The translations under genes and the position numbers were made by a program. Shown piece after piece: positions 9,271-19,083 of a DNA stretch of 64,000 nt. Origin of the DNA: Burkholderiaceae bacterium (GTDB taxonomy: Bacteria > Pseudomonadota > Gammaproteobacteria > Burkholderiales > Burkholderiaceae); NCBI GenBank assembly GCA_947448305.1, contig CANFME010000002.1, positions 1 to 64,000 of the forward strand, written 5' to 3'. The notes under the pieces were generated by a model. The model did not search any database and was not told where the DNA came from. It saw only the letters and a list, made by a program, of their open reading frames with translations. Positions within the stretch are counted from its first letter, which is position 1; each line of letters begins with the position of its first letter.

Positions 9271-10065
9271 CTACTCTCTAAAACTAGAATCCATGCGATC
9301 TAAGAAACGCAGCATTCCTGGCCACTCCATCACACCGTAGGGTCGACGAGTTTTTGGTTGATAGTTCATATAGGTTTCATCTAGTACTTGCTGTGATACT
9401 TTTTGTAATGGTGAATTACAAGCCATAGCAGCTAACTGCGCTTTACAAGATAGTTCTAAGCGGTGCATCCAATTAAACGCTTCACCAACTGTAGCGCCGC
9501 AAGTGAGCAAACCATGATTGCGTAAAATTAAGGCCTCAGAATCGCCTAAATCTTTGACTAAGCTTTCTTGCTCATCAAGGTTCAGCACTACACCCATATA
9601 GTCGTGATAGCTAATTTTCAAAAAACGCATTGAAGTTTGATTTAAAGGCAGTAGACCCATCTCTAATGAGGAAATGGCCATACCGGGCCAACTGTGGGTA
9701 TGAATGACGCAATTAACTTCAGGACGCGCTTTATGAATCGCACTATGCAAAATATATCCAGGAATATTAATCCCGTATTGAAGATCACCAAAATCTGGTT
9801 TTGTGAGGATCTTTCCTTCGTGATCAATTTTATATAAAGAAGAGGCTGTCATTTCTTCATACATCAAGCCATAGGCATTAGTTAAAAAAGCATCTTCCTC
9901 ACCCGGCACACGCAGAGTAATATGGTTCGCCATCATGTCAGACATGCCGTAATGCGCAACGAGCCGGTAACAGGCTGCGAGATTAACGCGTGCTTCCCAC
10001 TCCTGAGGGCTGACCTCATCTTTGAGAGAGCGCACATATAATTTTCCATTAGTACTTGTTGTCAT
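9271..10065 (-). CDS. Class II aldolase/adducin family protein
   Basis: 'YGMSDMMANHITLRVPG', 'CVIHTHSWPGMAIS', 'ALILRNHGLLTCGATVGEAF'; ATG at 10065 preceded by AGGAGAT. Confidence 0.9.
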   Translation of the reverse strand: MTTSTNGKLYVRSLKDEVSPQEWEARVNLAACYRLVAHYGMSDMMANHITLRVPGEEDAFLTNAYGLMYEEMTASSLYKIDHEGKILTKPDFGDLQYGINIPGYILHSAIHKARPEVNCVIHTHSWPGMAISSLEMGLLPLNQTSMRFLKISYHDYMGVVLNLDEQESLVKDLGDSEALILRNHGLLTCGATVGEAFNWMHRLELSCKAQLAAMACNSPLQKVSQQVLDETYMNYQPKTRRPYGVMEWPGMLRFLDRMDSSFRE

Positions 10066-10114
10066 TGATATCTCCTTTTTTACTAATTTTTTAAATTCTA
10101 TAACGAATACGATA

Positions 10115-12229
10115 CTACTTTTCAAAAACAGCAACAGCGTCGACAGCAGTAACGCCACTGCCTAGTGCGTGCATTAAGATGGGATTAACCTCTGCCTCAA
10201 GAAGAGTATGTCGATAACTTTGGGCCATTTTTACAAAACCTTGTACGACCTTTACTAAAGCAGGTATATCTAGGGGCTCAATCCCCCTAAAACCATTCAT
10301 GAGTGGCCAAATCGTCAGTGATTGCAACATCTGCAGAACCACTTCTTCATTGATTCCCACTTGTGCATCACTCGGAAGCAAAAATACGGTTGAGTCATTA
10401 AAAACCTCAGCCGTAATACCGCCTGAACCAATGATCAATACTAATCCTAGAATATCTCTCTTCACCCCGATGAACAGTTCTAAATCTTTAGGCAACATCT
10501 CTTGGATTAAAAATTCTTCAATCCGAATCCCTGTCTTAGCTAATACATTCTTACGCATTTTCTCTAGCTCAGCACCCACTTGGATACCGCGTAAATTCAT
10601 GACAACTCCACCCACATCGGTTTTATGAGTAATCTCATCACTCAATATTTTTAGGACTAAGGGCTTTTTTACTTCCGCTTCAAAGATGGTGGCTTGTAAG
10701 CTCGTAGTAATCACTTTCTCTCGCGCCATGGGCATGCCAAACTTGGCAAATAATGCTTTGGCGTCATGTTCATTCAGCGTTCCTTTGAACTCCCCTAGTG
10801 CTTGTGTTTCTGGATCTAAAGTAAATGACTCTGCTGGTAAAGTGGTTAAAGTATTTGCTTGCTCCCACTGCGAAATTTGCCATAAAGCTTTTAGGCCGCG
10901 AGCACAGCCTTCTGGGGCAGCAAAAGCTGGAATACCTTGTCGAATAAAAGTCGAAACAAGTTGTGGTGCATAGGGTGAGATATAAGCAAAGATGGGTTTG
11001 TTTGAGTCTCCCATACCTTCGCGTATCGCACCAGCCATCAAGTCAGGCATTGCTAAAGCAGAAGAACCAACTACTACTACGATTGCATCATAATCATCTG
11101 AGGCAAGCAGAGTTGCAATAATTTTCTTCAGCAAATCTGGCTTTAATCCAGCGAGGGTAACATCAATTGGGTTATTACCTAAATCAATTGGTAAGTTTTC
11201 ATCGAGCGTACGTAAAGTCTGAGCGGTCTCTTCTTTAGGCAGGGGCATTTCAAAATTCATTAAGCCCAAGTTATCTGCAATTAAAGTTGCTGCGCCTCCG
11301 CTAGATGTGAGGATAGCGATACGGTTATTTTTTAGTCGTTTGCCATTTTGGATTGAGACCGGAAAGTCAATCAAATCAGAAAAATAATCAGCTCGTAATA
11401 CTTGGTTTTGCTTAAAGAATTGATTGTAGACACGGTCTTCCCCCGCCATCGCACCAGTATGGGAAGCTGCTGAACGCGCACCGCTCTCTGATTTACCAAT
11501 TTTATAAACAATCAGGGTCTTACCAGCAAGTCTTGCCTTTTTTGCTGCTAACTCAAATTTAGCAGGATGACGAACACCCTCTAAATACAAAAGAATAATT
11601 TTTGTCGCAGCGTCTTCACTGAGATAGTCGACCATATCAGCCACATCTAAGTCAGCTTCATTACTCGTTGCAACTAATTTAGATAAACCTAAACCGCTAC
11701 CTGCTGCACGGGACAAAATAGAGCCAACAATACCGCCACTTTGCGAAACGATGGCCACTGAACCTGCATGCAAGTCCCCAATCTCAAGGGCAGAGCTAGC
11801 AGAAAGAGCAATGTTATCGGTCAAGTTCATGAGCCCAATCGTATTAGGTCCTAAGAGGCGCATATTACCTTTGGCTGCCAACAATTGTTGTTGCAGAAGT
11901 TGACCTTCCTCACCTAACTCAGCAAACCCACTCGCTAAAACGATCGCTGCTTTACAGCCCTTATCGGCTAATTCTTTGACGGCATTTATACTATTTTTTG
12001 CACCTAATAAAATAATTGCCATATCTGGCACATCGGGTATCGAAGCAATGTCTGGGTAACAAGTTTTACCTAACATTTCTTGATAACGTGGATTCACAAA
12101 ATAAATGGCTCCACTAAAATTTCTCTTAATTAAATAAGCACCAGGCAGACCTGATGTTTTCGTAGGGTCTGCTGAAGCACCAATAATAGCAACTGAATTG
12201 GGTTTAAATAAATAGTCCAAAGAGTTCAA
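10115..12229 (-). CDS. Acetate--CoA ligase (ADP-forming)-type / acyl-CoA synthetase family protein (CoA-binding, ligase-CoA and ATP-grasp domains)
   Basis: 'NSVAIIGASADPTKTSGLPGAYLIKRNFSGAIYFVNP', 'LLGPNTIGLMN', 'VAIVSQSGGI', 'SHTGAMAGEDRVYNQFFKQ', 'VLKILSDEITHKTDVGGVVMNL'. Confidence 0.92.
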   Translation of the reverse strand: MNSLDYLFKPNSVAIIGASADPTKTSGLPGAYLIKRNFSGAIYFVNPRYQEMLGKTCYPDIASIPDVPDMAIILLGAKNSINAVKELADKGCKAAIVLASGFAELGEEGQLLQQQLLAAKGNMRLLGPNTIGLMNLTDNIALSASSALEIGDLHAGSVAIVSQSGGIVGSILSRAAGSGLGLSKLVATSNEADLDVADMVDYLSEDAATKIILLYLEGVRHPAKFELAAKKARLAGKTLIVYKIGKSESGARSAASHTGAMAGEDRVYNQFFKQNQVLRADYFSDLIDFPVSIQNGKRLKNNRIAILTSSGGAATLIADNLGLMNFEMPLPKEETAQTLRTLDENLPIDLGNNPIDVTLAGLKPDLLKKIIATLLASDDYDAIVVVVGSSALAMPDLMAGAIREGMGDSNKPIFAYISPYAPQLVSTFIRQGIPAFAAPEGCARGLKALWQISQWEQANTLTTLPAESFTLDPETQALGEFKGTLNEHDAKALFAKFGMPMAREKVITTSLQATIFEAEVKKPLVLKILSDEITHKTDVGGVVMNLRGIQVGAELEKMRKNVLAKTGIRIEEFLIQEMLPKDLELFIGVKRDILGLVLIIGSGGITAEVFNDSTVFLLPSDAQVGINEEVVLQMLQSLTIWPLMNGFRGIEPLDIPALVKVVQGFVKMAQSYRHTLLEAEVNPILMHALGSGVTAVDAVAVFEK

Positions 12230-12279
12230 TGTGTAATCCTTTATGAATGAGGCAATGATGATGAGCCTTTTACTACGTG

Positions 12280-13101
12280 TTATTTTTTCGCTACTGGAGT
12301 ACGCTCTAAAAATGCGGCTACTGCATCATGGTGATCTTGCGTTGTATAACAAAGGCCTTGCGCGAGACTACCCTGGCTGAAAATTTGTTCCGCTTGCGAT
12401 TCATAAGTGCGGTTGATAATACTTTTCGTGAGCGCAACGGCAGCTTCAGAACCAACACTTAATTCTTTTGCCCAACTGATTGCTTGCGCTAATAAATCTT
12501 GATGAGGTACTAGGCGATCAGCAATCCCTAAATCTAAAGCTTCTGTAGCAGGTACTTTTTTCCCTGTAAATAACAGTTCTTTTGCTTTCGCTAAACTGAC
12601 ACGTCTAGGTAGAAAATACATACCACCACCGTCGGGTATGATGCCTCGCAGAATATAAGACCAAGCAAATAAGGCCGAATCAGCGGCCATCACAAAGTCA
12701 CAAGAAAGAGCCAAATCAGCGCCGAGTCCCATTGCTGGACCATTCACAGCTGCGATGGTTGGTTTAGGCATATTCATCAGCGCACTCACAGTTGAGCTAA
12801 CATATTGCTGGCGTGTCCAACCGTTAAAACCCATTTCACCAACAGGTGCATTCATTCTCTGCTTCATGCCATTAATATCCCCACCAGCGCAAAAACCTTT
12901 ACCAGCACCAGTAACAACGAGTGCACGGACATTGCGGTCATACGTGATTTGATTTAACAAATCAAGATACTGGGCACGCATTGCATCCGAAAATGCGTTC
13001 ATCTTTTCTGGTCGATTCAGGGTGAGAATGCCGATATTGTCCTCAACCTTAAATAAGACTTCGGGTTGGGTAGCTTCTTGAGACTGCAATTTCACTTCCA
13101 T
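12280..13101 (-). CDS. Enoyl-CoA hydratase/isomerase (crotonase) family protein
   Basis: 'GILTLNRPEKMNAFSDAMR', 'VVTGAGKGFCAGGDINGM', 'PTIAAVNGPAMGLGADLALSCDFVMAADSALF'. Confidence 0.93.
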   Translation of the reverse strand: MEVKLQSQEATQPEVLFKVEDNIGILTLNRPEKMNAFSDAMRAQYLDLLNQITYDRNVRALVVTGAGKGFCAGGDINGMKQRMNAPVGEMGFNGWTRQQYVSSTVSALMNMPKPTIAAVNGPAMGLGADLALSCDFVMAADSALFAWSYILRGIIPDGGGMYFLPRRVSLAKAKELLFTGKKVPATEALDLGIADRLVPHQDLLAQAISWAKELSVGSEAAVALTKSIINRTYESQAEQIFSQGSLAQGLCYTTQDHHDAVAAFLERTPVAKK

Positions 13102-13130
13102 TGTTGTTTCCTAATTGAATGTAACTTAAC

Positions 13131-14126
13131 TTAATCTAATTTAATTTTGGCGTTCTGAATTATTTTCTGCCAACGCGCTTCTTCATTTGCCACATATTGA
13201 CCAAAACTTTCTGGAGTACCAGGCTTGGCCATTAATCCTTCATCAGCGAGTCGAGTAGAAAAATAACTCGTTTTGGTTGATTGCAAAACCGCTTTATTTA
13301 ATCGATCGACAATCTCTTTTGGTGTTCCTACTGGAGCAAAGATTCCATACCAACTTTCCATGTAGTAATCTTTCACGCCTGCTTCAATCATGGTCGGGGT
13401 TTTAGGCCAACCGTTAGAGCGCTCCTTGGTGGTAACAGCAAGAGCCCTTAATTTGCCAGCACCGACCAAATTGGCTGCTGCTGAAGCAGTTGCAAAACTC
13501 ATACTGACTTGACCACCTAGTACATCCGTAATCGCCTGACTAGCGCCCTTATAAGGGATGTGGACCATCTCAACTTGCGCCAAACTAGTAAAGAGTTCAC
13601 CGGCTAAATGTGCTGAAGTGCCATTACCTTGCGAAGCATAAGTTAATTTACCGGGATTTTTTTTCGCATAAGCAATCACATCTGCAATGGATTTGAATTC
13701 ACTATTAGGTAAGACAACGAGCACATTAGGGGAGTTTCCGACCATCGCTACAGGAATTAAATCGCGACTTGCGACATAGGGCATGTTTTTAATCAAACTT
13801 GGGTTAACTGCTTGGGCAAAAGTGGCAACAATTAAGGTATAACCGTCTGGTGGACTTTTCACCACATAATCCGTACCAATTACTGTGCCCGCGCCAGGCT
13901 TATTTTCAACTACAACCGATTGGTTTAAATCACGACTCATGCCCTCCGCTACTGTTCTTGCAACTAAATCCGTGCCGCCACCCGGTGAAAAAGGCACAAT
14001 TAGCTTAATCGGCTTTTCAGGATATGTCGCACTCACTGACAATGAAAAACCAAGGCCAATGAATAACAAAAACTGGACTAAATGATTTGAGTATCTCGAA
14101 GAGATAATTCTATTAAAACTGATCAT
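13131..14126 (-). CDS. Bug-family (TctC) substrate-binding protein, paralog 4
   Basis: 'YPEKPIKLIVPFSPGGGTDLVARTVAEGM', 'VENKPGAGTVIGTDYV', 'HIPYKGASQAITDVLGGQV'; ATG at 14126 preferred. Confidence 0.92.
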   Translation of the reverse strand: MISFNRIISSRYSNHLVQFLLFIGLGFSLSVSATYPEKPIKLIVPFSPGGGTDLVARTVAEGMSRDLNQSVVVENKPGAGTVIGTDYVVKSPPDGYTLIVATFAQAVNPSLIKNMPYVASRDLIPVAMVGNSPNVLVVLPNSEFKSIADVIAYAKKNPGKLTYASQGNGTSAHLAGELFTSLAQVEMVHIPYKGASQAITDVLGGQVSMSFATASAAANLVGAGKLRALAVTTKERSNGWPKTPTMIEAGVKDYYMESWYGIFAPVGTPKEIVDRLNKAVLQSTKTSYFSTRLADEGLMAKPGTPESFGQYVANEEARWQKIIQNAKIKLD

Positions 14127-15481
14127 GCTTGCAATCTCCAATAAGAACTTAAGTTTGCAACAAGATTGTTCTCCCCTTGCCAAATCAGTGCACTTAACTC
14201 ACGCACCGCTATCTCGCCAACGCGAGTCGTTGATAGTTCCTGAAATTTTTCATTGAGTTCAGCATCCGTTAACGGATCATCCGGATCGCCGTGACGCGTC
14301 TGTTGATGATGCTCGAATACTTGCCCTGAGTTCATTTCAATCCGAACTTTTGCACTACGTACTTTAGGGAAAAAACTGGTAATTGCAGGATCAACTTGAT
14401 AAGAAATTTTGTCTTCTAATTGTTGAATCTTGTCATTGCCTAACTGCTCCTGTGCAAAGGCTTTTTCACGTACAGCACCTAAAATCATGCCACAAGCTAC
14501 CGTGTGGGTTAGACTAAATTTTGCTTCAAAGGGAGTCTGTGGATGGCGATACGCACACACATCTGCCGAAGCTTGGTATACCAAAATTTCAATTTTTTTA
14601 ACAGCACTTGTATCGATTTGATGCAGACGCGTGAGATACTGCGCACCATCAATCGCAGGAAAAGTATGACCACAGCAACCATGATTCTTAAACGTCATTT
14701 GCGTAATATTAAAGACCTCGCCAAGACCATTCAACACTTCACCCCAGCGCGGGTTTTGTGACATCGCGGCACCAAATCCTGCATCACCTTCCAAGATATC
14801 GGGTGTACCCGTCATACCGGCCAGTGCACAGTAAGCAGCATTCAAACCTACTTCTGCTGCATGTCCTGCGTGTAATGGTTTAGTCATTGAGTCACTGCGA
14901 AAAGCTTGTTGTAAACCACTAGCAAAAGTTCCAGCTGTAGCTAGGGCATTCATGGACTGCTCAGCATTTAGTCCTAACAAACTACTACAAGCGGCCGCCG
15001 CACCAAATACTCCAACAGTACCTGTCGTATGAAAATATTTGTAATGACTAGGCTGTATCACTTCAGCAATGCGTGTCGATACTTCATAACCGATCACAAT
15101 CGCTTTGAGTAAAGCGTCAAGGGTTAGCCCTTGTTGTGTAGCGCAAACCCAAGCAGCAGAAATAGTCGGACAAGCTGGATGGTATGCGCCGTTACGGTAG
15201 ATATCATCAAATTCAGCTATATGAGCAATCGAGCCATTTAAAAAAGCGGCAGCTCTAGGCGTAGTTTTTAAATCCGTACCTGCTACAGCACAATTGCCAA
15301 AGCCAAATTCAGGTTGATAAGCGGCAATTAGCTTTTGGGCGACGTCACTATTCGAGCCTGCAATCAATGCTCCTTGCCAATCAAGTAGTGCACGTCTAGC
15401 TGCATGCAAAACATTTGCTGCTAAAGGCTGCGACGAGGCTGTTTCAATATACTCACCAAAGCTAGTTAACAAAGTTTTCAT
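14123..15481 (-). CDS. MmgE/PrpD family protein (2-methylcitrate dehydratase / cis-aconitate decarboxylase superfamily)
   Basis: 'RRALLDWQGALIAG...AAFLNGSIAHIAEFDD', 'SKPLHAGHAAEVGLNAA'-type motif 'TKPLHAGHAAEVGLNAAYCALAGMTG', 'FKNHGCCGHTFPAIDG'. Confidence 0.92.
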   Translation of the reverse strand: MKTLLTSFGEYIETASSQPLAANVLHAARRALLDWQGALIAGSNSDVAQKLIAAYQPEFGFGNCAVAGTDLKTTPRAAAFLNGSIAHIAEFDDIYRNGAYHPACPTISAAWVCATQQGLTLDALLKAIVIGYEVSTRIAEVIQPSHYKYFHTTGTVGVFGAAAACSSLLGLNAEQSMNALATAGTFASGLQQAFRSDSMTKPLHAGHAAEVGLNAAYCALAGMTGTPDILEGDAGFGAAMSQNPRWGEVLNGLGEVFNITQMTFKNHGCCGHTFPAIDGAQYLTRLHQIDTSAVKKIEILVYQASADVCAYRHPQTPFEAKFSLTHTVACGMILGAVREKAFAQEQLGNDKIQQLEDKISYQVDPAITSFFPKVRSAKVRIEMNSGQVFEHHQQTRHGDPDDPLTDAELNEKFQELSTTRVGEIAVRELSALIWQGENNLVANLSSYWRLQA

Positions 15482-15513
15482 CTTGCCCTTTAAATTTATC
15501 TGATTGAACTAAT

Positions 15514-16530
15514 TTATTCTGGTTTTGCACCAGAGGATCTGACGATAGGTGCCCAAGTTTCATATTCATTACGCACAAATTTAGTAAATTCTGTAACATT
15601 CATGGCAATCGGTTCAGCTCCCTCGTTAATGAGTTTATCTTTAGTCTTTTTGGACATTAAAATCTCTACGATTTGTTGATTCAGCATCTTCACATTTTCT
15701 GGTGAAGTTCCGTGTGGTGCAAAGACTCCAAACCAAGAACCTGCAGCCATATTGATGCCGGACTCCAACATCGTTGGTACTTCTGGTAATGTAACGTAGC
15801 GTTTTTTAATTGAGATACCGATTGCCCTCACTTGACCACCTTTAATTAAGGCGGCAACAGAGGGTAAAGTTGCGAACATATAATCAAGTCGTCCTGCAAT
15901 GAGGTCTCGAACCGCTTCAGCACCTTTATAAGGAATGTGGGTTGCATTAATCCCACTTTGTTGACTAAACATAAAACCTGTCATATGCGAGGCAGTCCCA
16001 ATTCCGGTGGAGCCGTAATTGACTTTATTCATATTGGCCCGACCAAACTCAATCAAATCTTTCACTGAGTTGATTTTTGAACTGGCAGGCACAATCAAAA
16101 CATTCGGTACTTCAGCAAGTAATGCCACTGGGTCTAAATCCGTTAATGGATTAACCGCCAAGTTTTTAAATAATGTGGGATTGACTGAAATAGGACCACT
16201 CGAATTGACGAGCAGGGTATATCCATCAGGAGCAGACTTGCCAACAATCTCTGTACCCAAGTTCCCTGCAGCACCAGGTCTATTTTCTACAATGACCGGA
16301 ACCTTTAAACGCTGGGTTAATTGATTGGCTACTTCTCGAGCCAAAATATCGGTTGTGCCCCCCGCTGTAAAGGAGACAATCATTTTAATTGGCCGATTAG
16401 GATAAGTCTCTGACTGAGCGCTAGCGGTCTTTTGCAAGCCCATCATACTGACACATAAGAGACTTAATGAAATCACCTTAAGTGATCGTATTTTTAACTG
16501 GGTAAGTTGTAATTGCGTGAGTTTTAGCAT
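15514..16530 (-). CDS. Bug-family (TctC) substrate-binding protein, paralog 5
   Basis: 'YPNRPIKMIVSFTAGGTTDILAREVANQL', 'VIVENRPGAAGNLGTEIVGK', 'HIPYKGAEAVRDLIAGRLD'. Confidence 0.92.
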   Translation of the reverse strand: MLKLTQLQLTQLKIRSLKVISLSLLCVSMMGLQKTASAQSETYPNRPIKMIVSFTAGGTTDILAREVANQLTQRLKVPVIVENRPGAAGNLGTEIVGKSAPDGYTLLVNSSGPISVNPTLFKNLAVNPLTDLDPVALLAEVPNVLIVPASSKINSVKDLIEFGRANMNKVNYGSTGIGTASHMTGFMFSQQSGINATHIPYKGAEAVRDLIAGRLDYMFATLPSVAALIKGGQVRAIGISIKKRYVTLPEVPTMLESGINMAAGSWFGVFAPHGTSPENVKMLNQQIVEILMSKKTKDKLINEGAEPIAMNVTEFTKFVRNEYETWAPIVRSSGAKPE

Positions 16531-16591
16531 ATTCGATCCGATTCGTTATACGTCTAGGGATAAAGTAATAAATGTGTAATTAAGAAAATCT

Positions 16592-17752
16592 TTAAACTTT
16601 TGCTTTGGGTGGTCTTTGATCAAAGCGCATTTCTAAAACTTCTTCAGCAATCCGGTTTTTAAGAATTTCAATCGAACCACCTGCAATCATCCAACCTCGT
16701 GTTCTTCGAACACAATATTCCACTAGATTTTCTTGGCTATATCCAGAGGCGCCCATAATTTGCAAAGCCTCATTCGCAACGTTAAAACCCGTTTCATTAC
16801 AAATGAGTTTGGCCATCGCAGTTTCATAAGGTGATGGCAGACCACTATCAGCGTTTAGCGCAGCTTTATAAAGTAGCAACTGAGCTGCCTCTAATTTGGT
16901 CGCCATTTCTGCAAATTTCCACTGAATACCCTGAAATTCTGCAATCTTTCTAGAAAACTGGGTACGGGTTTTGGCATATTCCTTGGCTTGTAAAAATGCA
17001 TAACGTCCTAGGGCAAGAGAACGTGATGCATTACCAATCCGCTCAACATTGAAACCACTGATTTGCTTTTTAAAACCGCCCGGTCCTAGTAAAACATTTT
17101 TATCTGGGACAAAACAGTCTGCAAAATAAAGTTGTGACCAACGCTCCCCACTCATAAAGCTGGATGGTTGTCCAATCTCAAAGCCTGGAGTATCCCGATC
17201 AATTAACATCGAACCGATACCGTCAAGGCCCGGGCCATATCTTAAATAAATCAAGAATACCTTAGCATCTGGGCTATGGGTTGAAAAGACTTTACTGCCA
17301 TTAACTAAATAACCACCCTCTACTTTTTTAGCGTTGGTGGTGAGTTCTGTTACAGCAGACCCTGCGTCGGGCTCTGTCATTCCTAAAGAAATAACGGCCT
17401 TACCAGCTAATAAATCGGGTAGATAACGTTCTTTTTGATCTTGGGTCGCGTACTCAGCAAAACTACGAATTGGACCAAAGTTTCCCGCTTGCACAATATC
17501 CGCACTTTTGGGGCAATATAAGGCGATGGTCTGAATGGCTATGACTGCATCCATCAGCGTTCCGCCCATACCACCATCGGCTTCTTTTAGAGTAATGCCT
17601 AATAAGCCTTGTTGACTCAGTAGCTCTGAAATTTCCCAAGGGTAGTCAGGACTATGATTTCTAGATAGAGCTCCAGGCGCTAACTTATCCTTGCCCAGTT
17701 TGTGAAGAGCGTCAGCAAAAGCAATTTGTTCTGAGGAGAGTTGAAAATCCAT
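16592..17752 (-). CDS. Acyl-CoA dehydrogenase family protein
   Basis: 'SLGMTEPDAGSAVTELTTNAKKVEGGYLVNGSKVFST', 'GRYAFLQAKEYAKTRTQFSRKIAEFQGIQWKFAEMATKLEAAQLL'. Confidence 0.94.
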   Translation of the reverse strand: MDFQLSSEQIAFADALHKLGKDKLAPGALSRNHSPDYPWEISELLSQQGLLGITLKEADGGMGGTLMDAVIAIQTIALYCPKSADIVQAGNFGPIRSFAEYATQDQKERYLPDLLAGKAVISLGMTEPDAGSAVTELTTNAKKVEGGYLVNGSKVFSTHSPDAKVFLIYLRYGPGLDGIGSMLIDRDTPGFEIGQPSSFMSGERWSQLYFADCFVPDKNVLLGPGGFKKQISGFNVERIGNASRSLALGRYAFLQAKEYAKTRTQFSRKIAEFQGIQWKFAEMATKLEAAQLLLYKAALNADSGLPSPYETAMAKLICNETGFNVANEALQIMGASGYSQENLVEYCVRRTRGWMIAGGSIEILKNRIAEEVLEMRFDQRPPKAKV

Positions 17753-17898
17753 ATCTGTCTGCCTTTGAGATTATTTATTATATATAACTAGCTATATTTT
17801 AATTCATGGCAAAATAGGTTGAAAAATAATTACGCTAACAGCTAACAGCAACAAAATTTCTTTTTGACTTTCTTCTTTTATTAAATAGACCACTTATT

Positions 17899-18867
17899 AT
17901 GAAAATCATTATTCCTGAAGACTACCAAGATTGCGTTCGTCATCTCAAATGCTTTTCACTATTAAAAGACCATGAAGTAATAATCCTCAATGAACCCCTT
18001 AAGACTTTAGATGAACGAGTTGCGGCCCTATCATCAGCAGATGCCTTAGTTCTGATTCGTGAACGTACACGAATGACTAAAGAATTGATTGCACAATTAC
18101 CTAATCTCAAACTGATTTCTCAAGTAGGTAAAGCGAATTCACATATTGATTTAGCTGCTTGTAAAGCTGCTGGTATAGCCATTGGCGAAGGTGAAGGATC
18201 TGGTGCTGCTACTGCTGAGTTAACGATTGCTTTGATACTCGCAGCTAAGAGAAATTTAGTATCCGAGGTAAATCGCCTTAAAAATGGTCAATGGCAAGGC
18301 TCTATTGGTGAACAAATTCGAGGTAAAACGATTGGGATCTTGGGGCTAGGGAAAATTGGAACGCAAGTTGCAAAAATTATGGCTGCCTTTGGCGCGCATA
18401 TTTTAGTTTGGGGAAGAGAAGGATCCTTACAGCAAGCTGCTGCCCTAGGCTACGAAAGTGCTAAAAGTCGTGAAGATTTTTTCAGTCGATCTGATATTTT
18501 GACGGTTCACATTCGCTCGAACGCTCAAACCCGTGGCATGATTAAAGCAACTGATCTAGCACTGATGAAACCAACTAGCCTTTTTGTAAATACAAGTAGA
18601 GCCGAACTCATCGAACCAAATGCTTTGGTTGAGGCACTCAAAAACAATCGACCTGGCTTTGCTGCAATCGACGTCTATGAACAAGAATTAGAACCCGTTT
18701 TAGATGCAAAGCATCCTTTACTCCATTTACCAAATACACTATGCACTCCGCATTTAGGTTATGTAGAAAAGGATAACTACGAAGCCTATCTGGGTACCGC
18801 TTTTGAGAATATTCTTAAATACGTGGATGGTCAAACTAGTCATTTAAAAGATTTAAGTAGTTTTTAA
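17899..18867 (+). CDS. D-2-hydroxyacid dehydrogenase family protein
   Basis: 'GKTIGILGLGKIGTQVAKIMAAFGAHILVWGRE', 'LMKPTSLFVNTSRAELIEPNALVEALKNNRPGFAAIDVYEQEL'. Confidence 0.93.
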   Translation: MKIIIPEDYQDCVRHLKCFSLLKDHEVIILNEPLKTLDERVAALSSADALVLIRERTRMTKELIAQLPNLKLISQVGKANSHIDLAACKAAGIAIGEGEGSGAATAELTIALILAAKRNLVSEVNRLKNGQWQGSIGEQIRGKTIGILGLGKIGTQVAKIMAAFGAHILVWGREGSLQQAAALGYESAKSREDFFSRSDILTVHIRSNAQTRGMIKATDLALMKPTSLFVNTSRAELIEPNALVEALKNNRPGFAAIDVYEQELEPVLDAKHPLLHLPNTLCTPHLGYVEKDNYEAYLGTAFENILKYVDGQTSHLKDLSSF

Positions 18868-19004
18868 ATTTTGGGTTTTAAGTGAAAATTCTTTTGAGAA
18901 TATCCCTAAAAAAGATAATTGAAAGTAAGTTAGGGTGTTATGTCTTACCTAGAAAATTTACTTAAAAATCATTAGCATGAAATAAATAAACCACTATTTA
19001 CAAA

Positions 19005-19055
19005 GCACTATTTTAGTGCATTACGCACCGATTTAAGTTTTTAATTCCCTATAAT
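19005..19055 (+). promoter_or_regulatory. amt promoter region: NtrC-like site plus perfect -10 hexamer
   Basis: GCACTATTTTAGTGC at 19005-19019 matches GCACY-N5-RGTGC; TATAAT at 19050-19055. Confidence 0.5.
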
Positions 19056-19083
19056 GATGCAATTAGATCAAAGGGAGGAGTAC

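Noticed and set aside
9271-10158. Upstream extension of the class II aldolase ORF to 10158
   Set aside because: The extension overlaps the CoA ligase gene; ATG at 10065 with a strong AGGAGAT is the better start.
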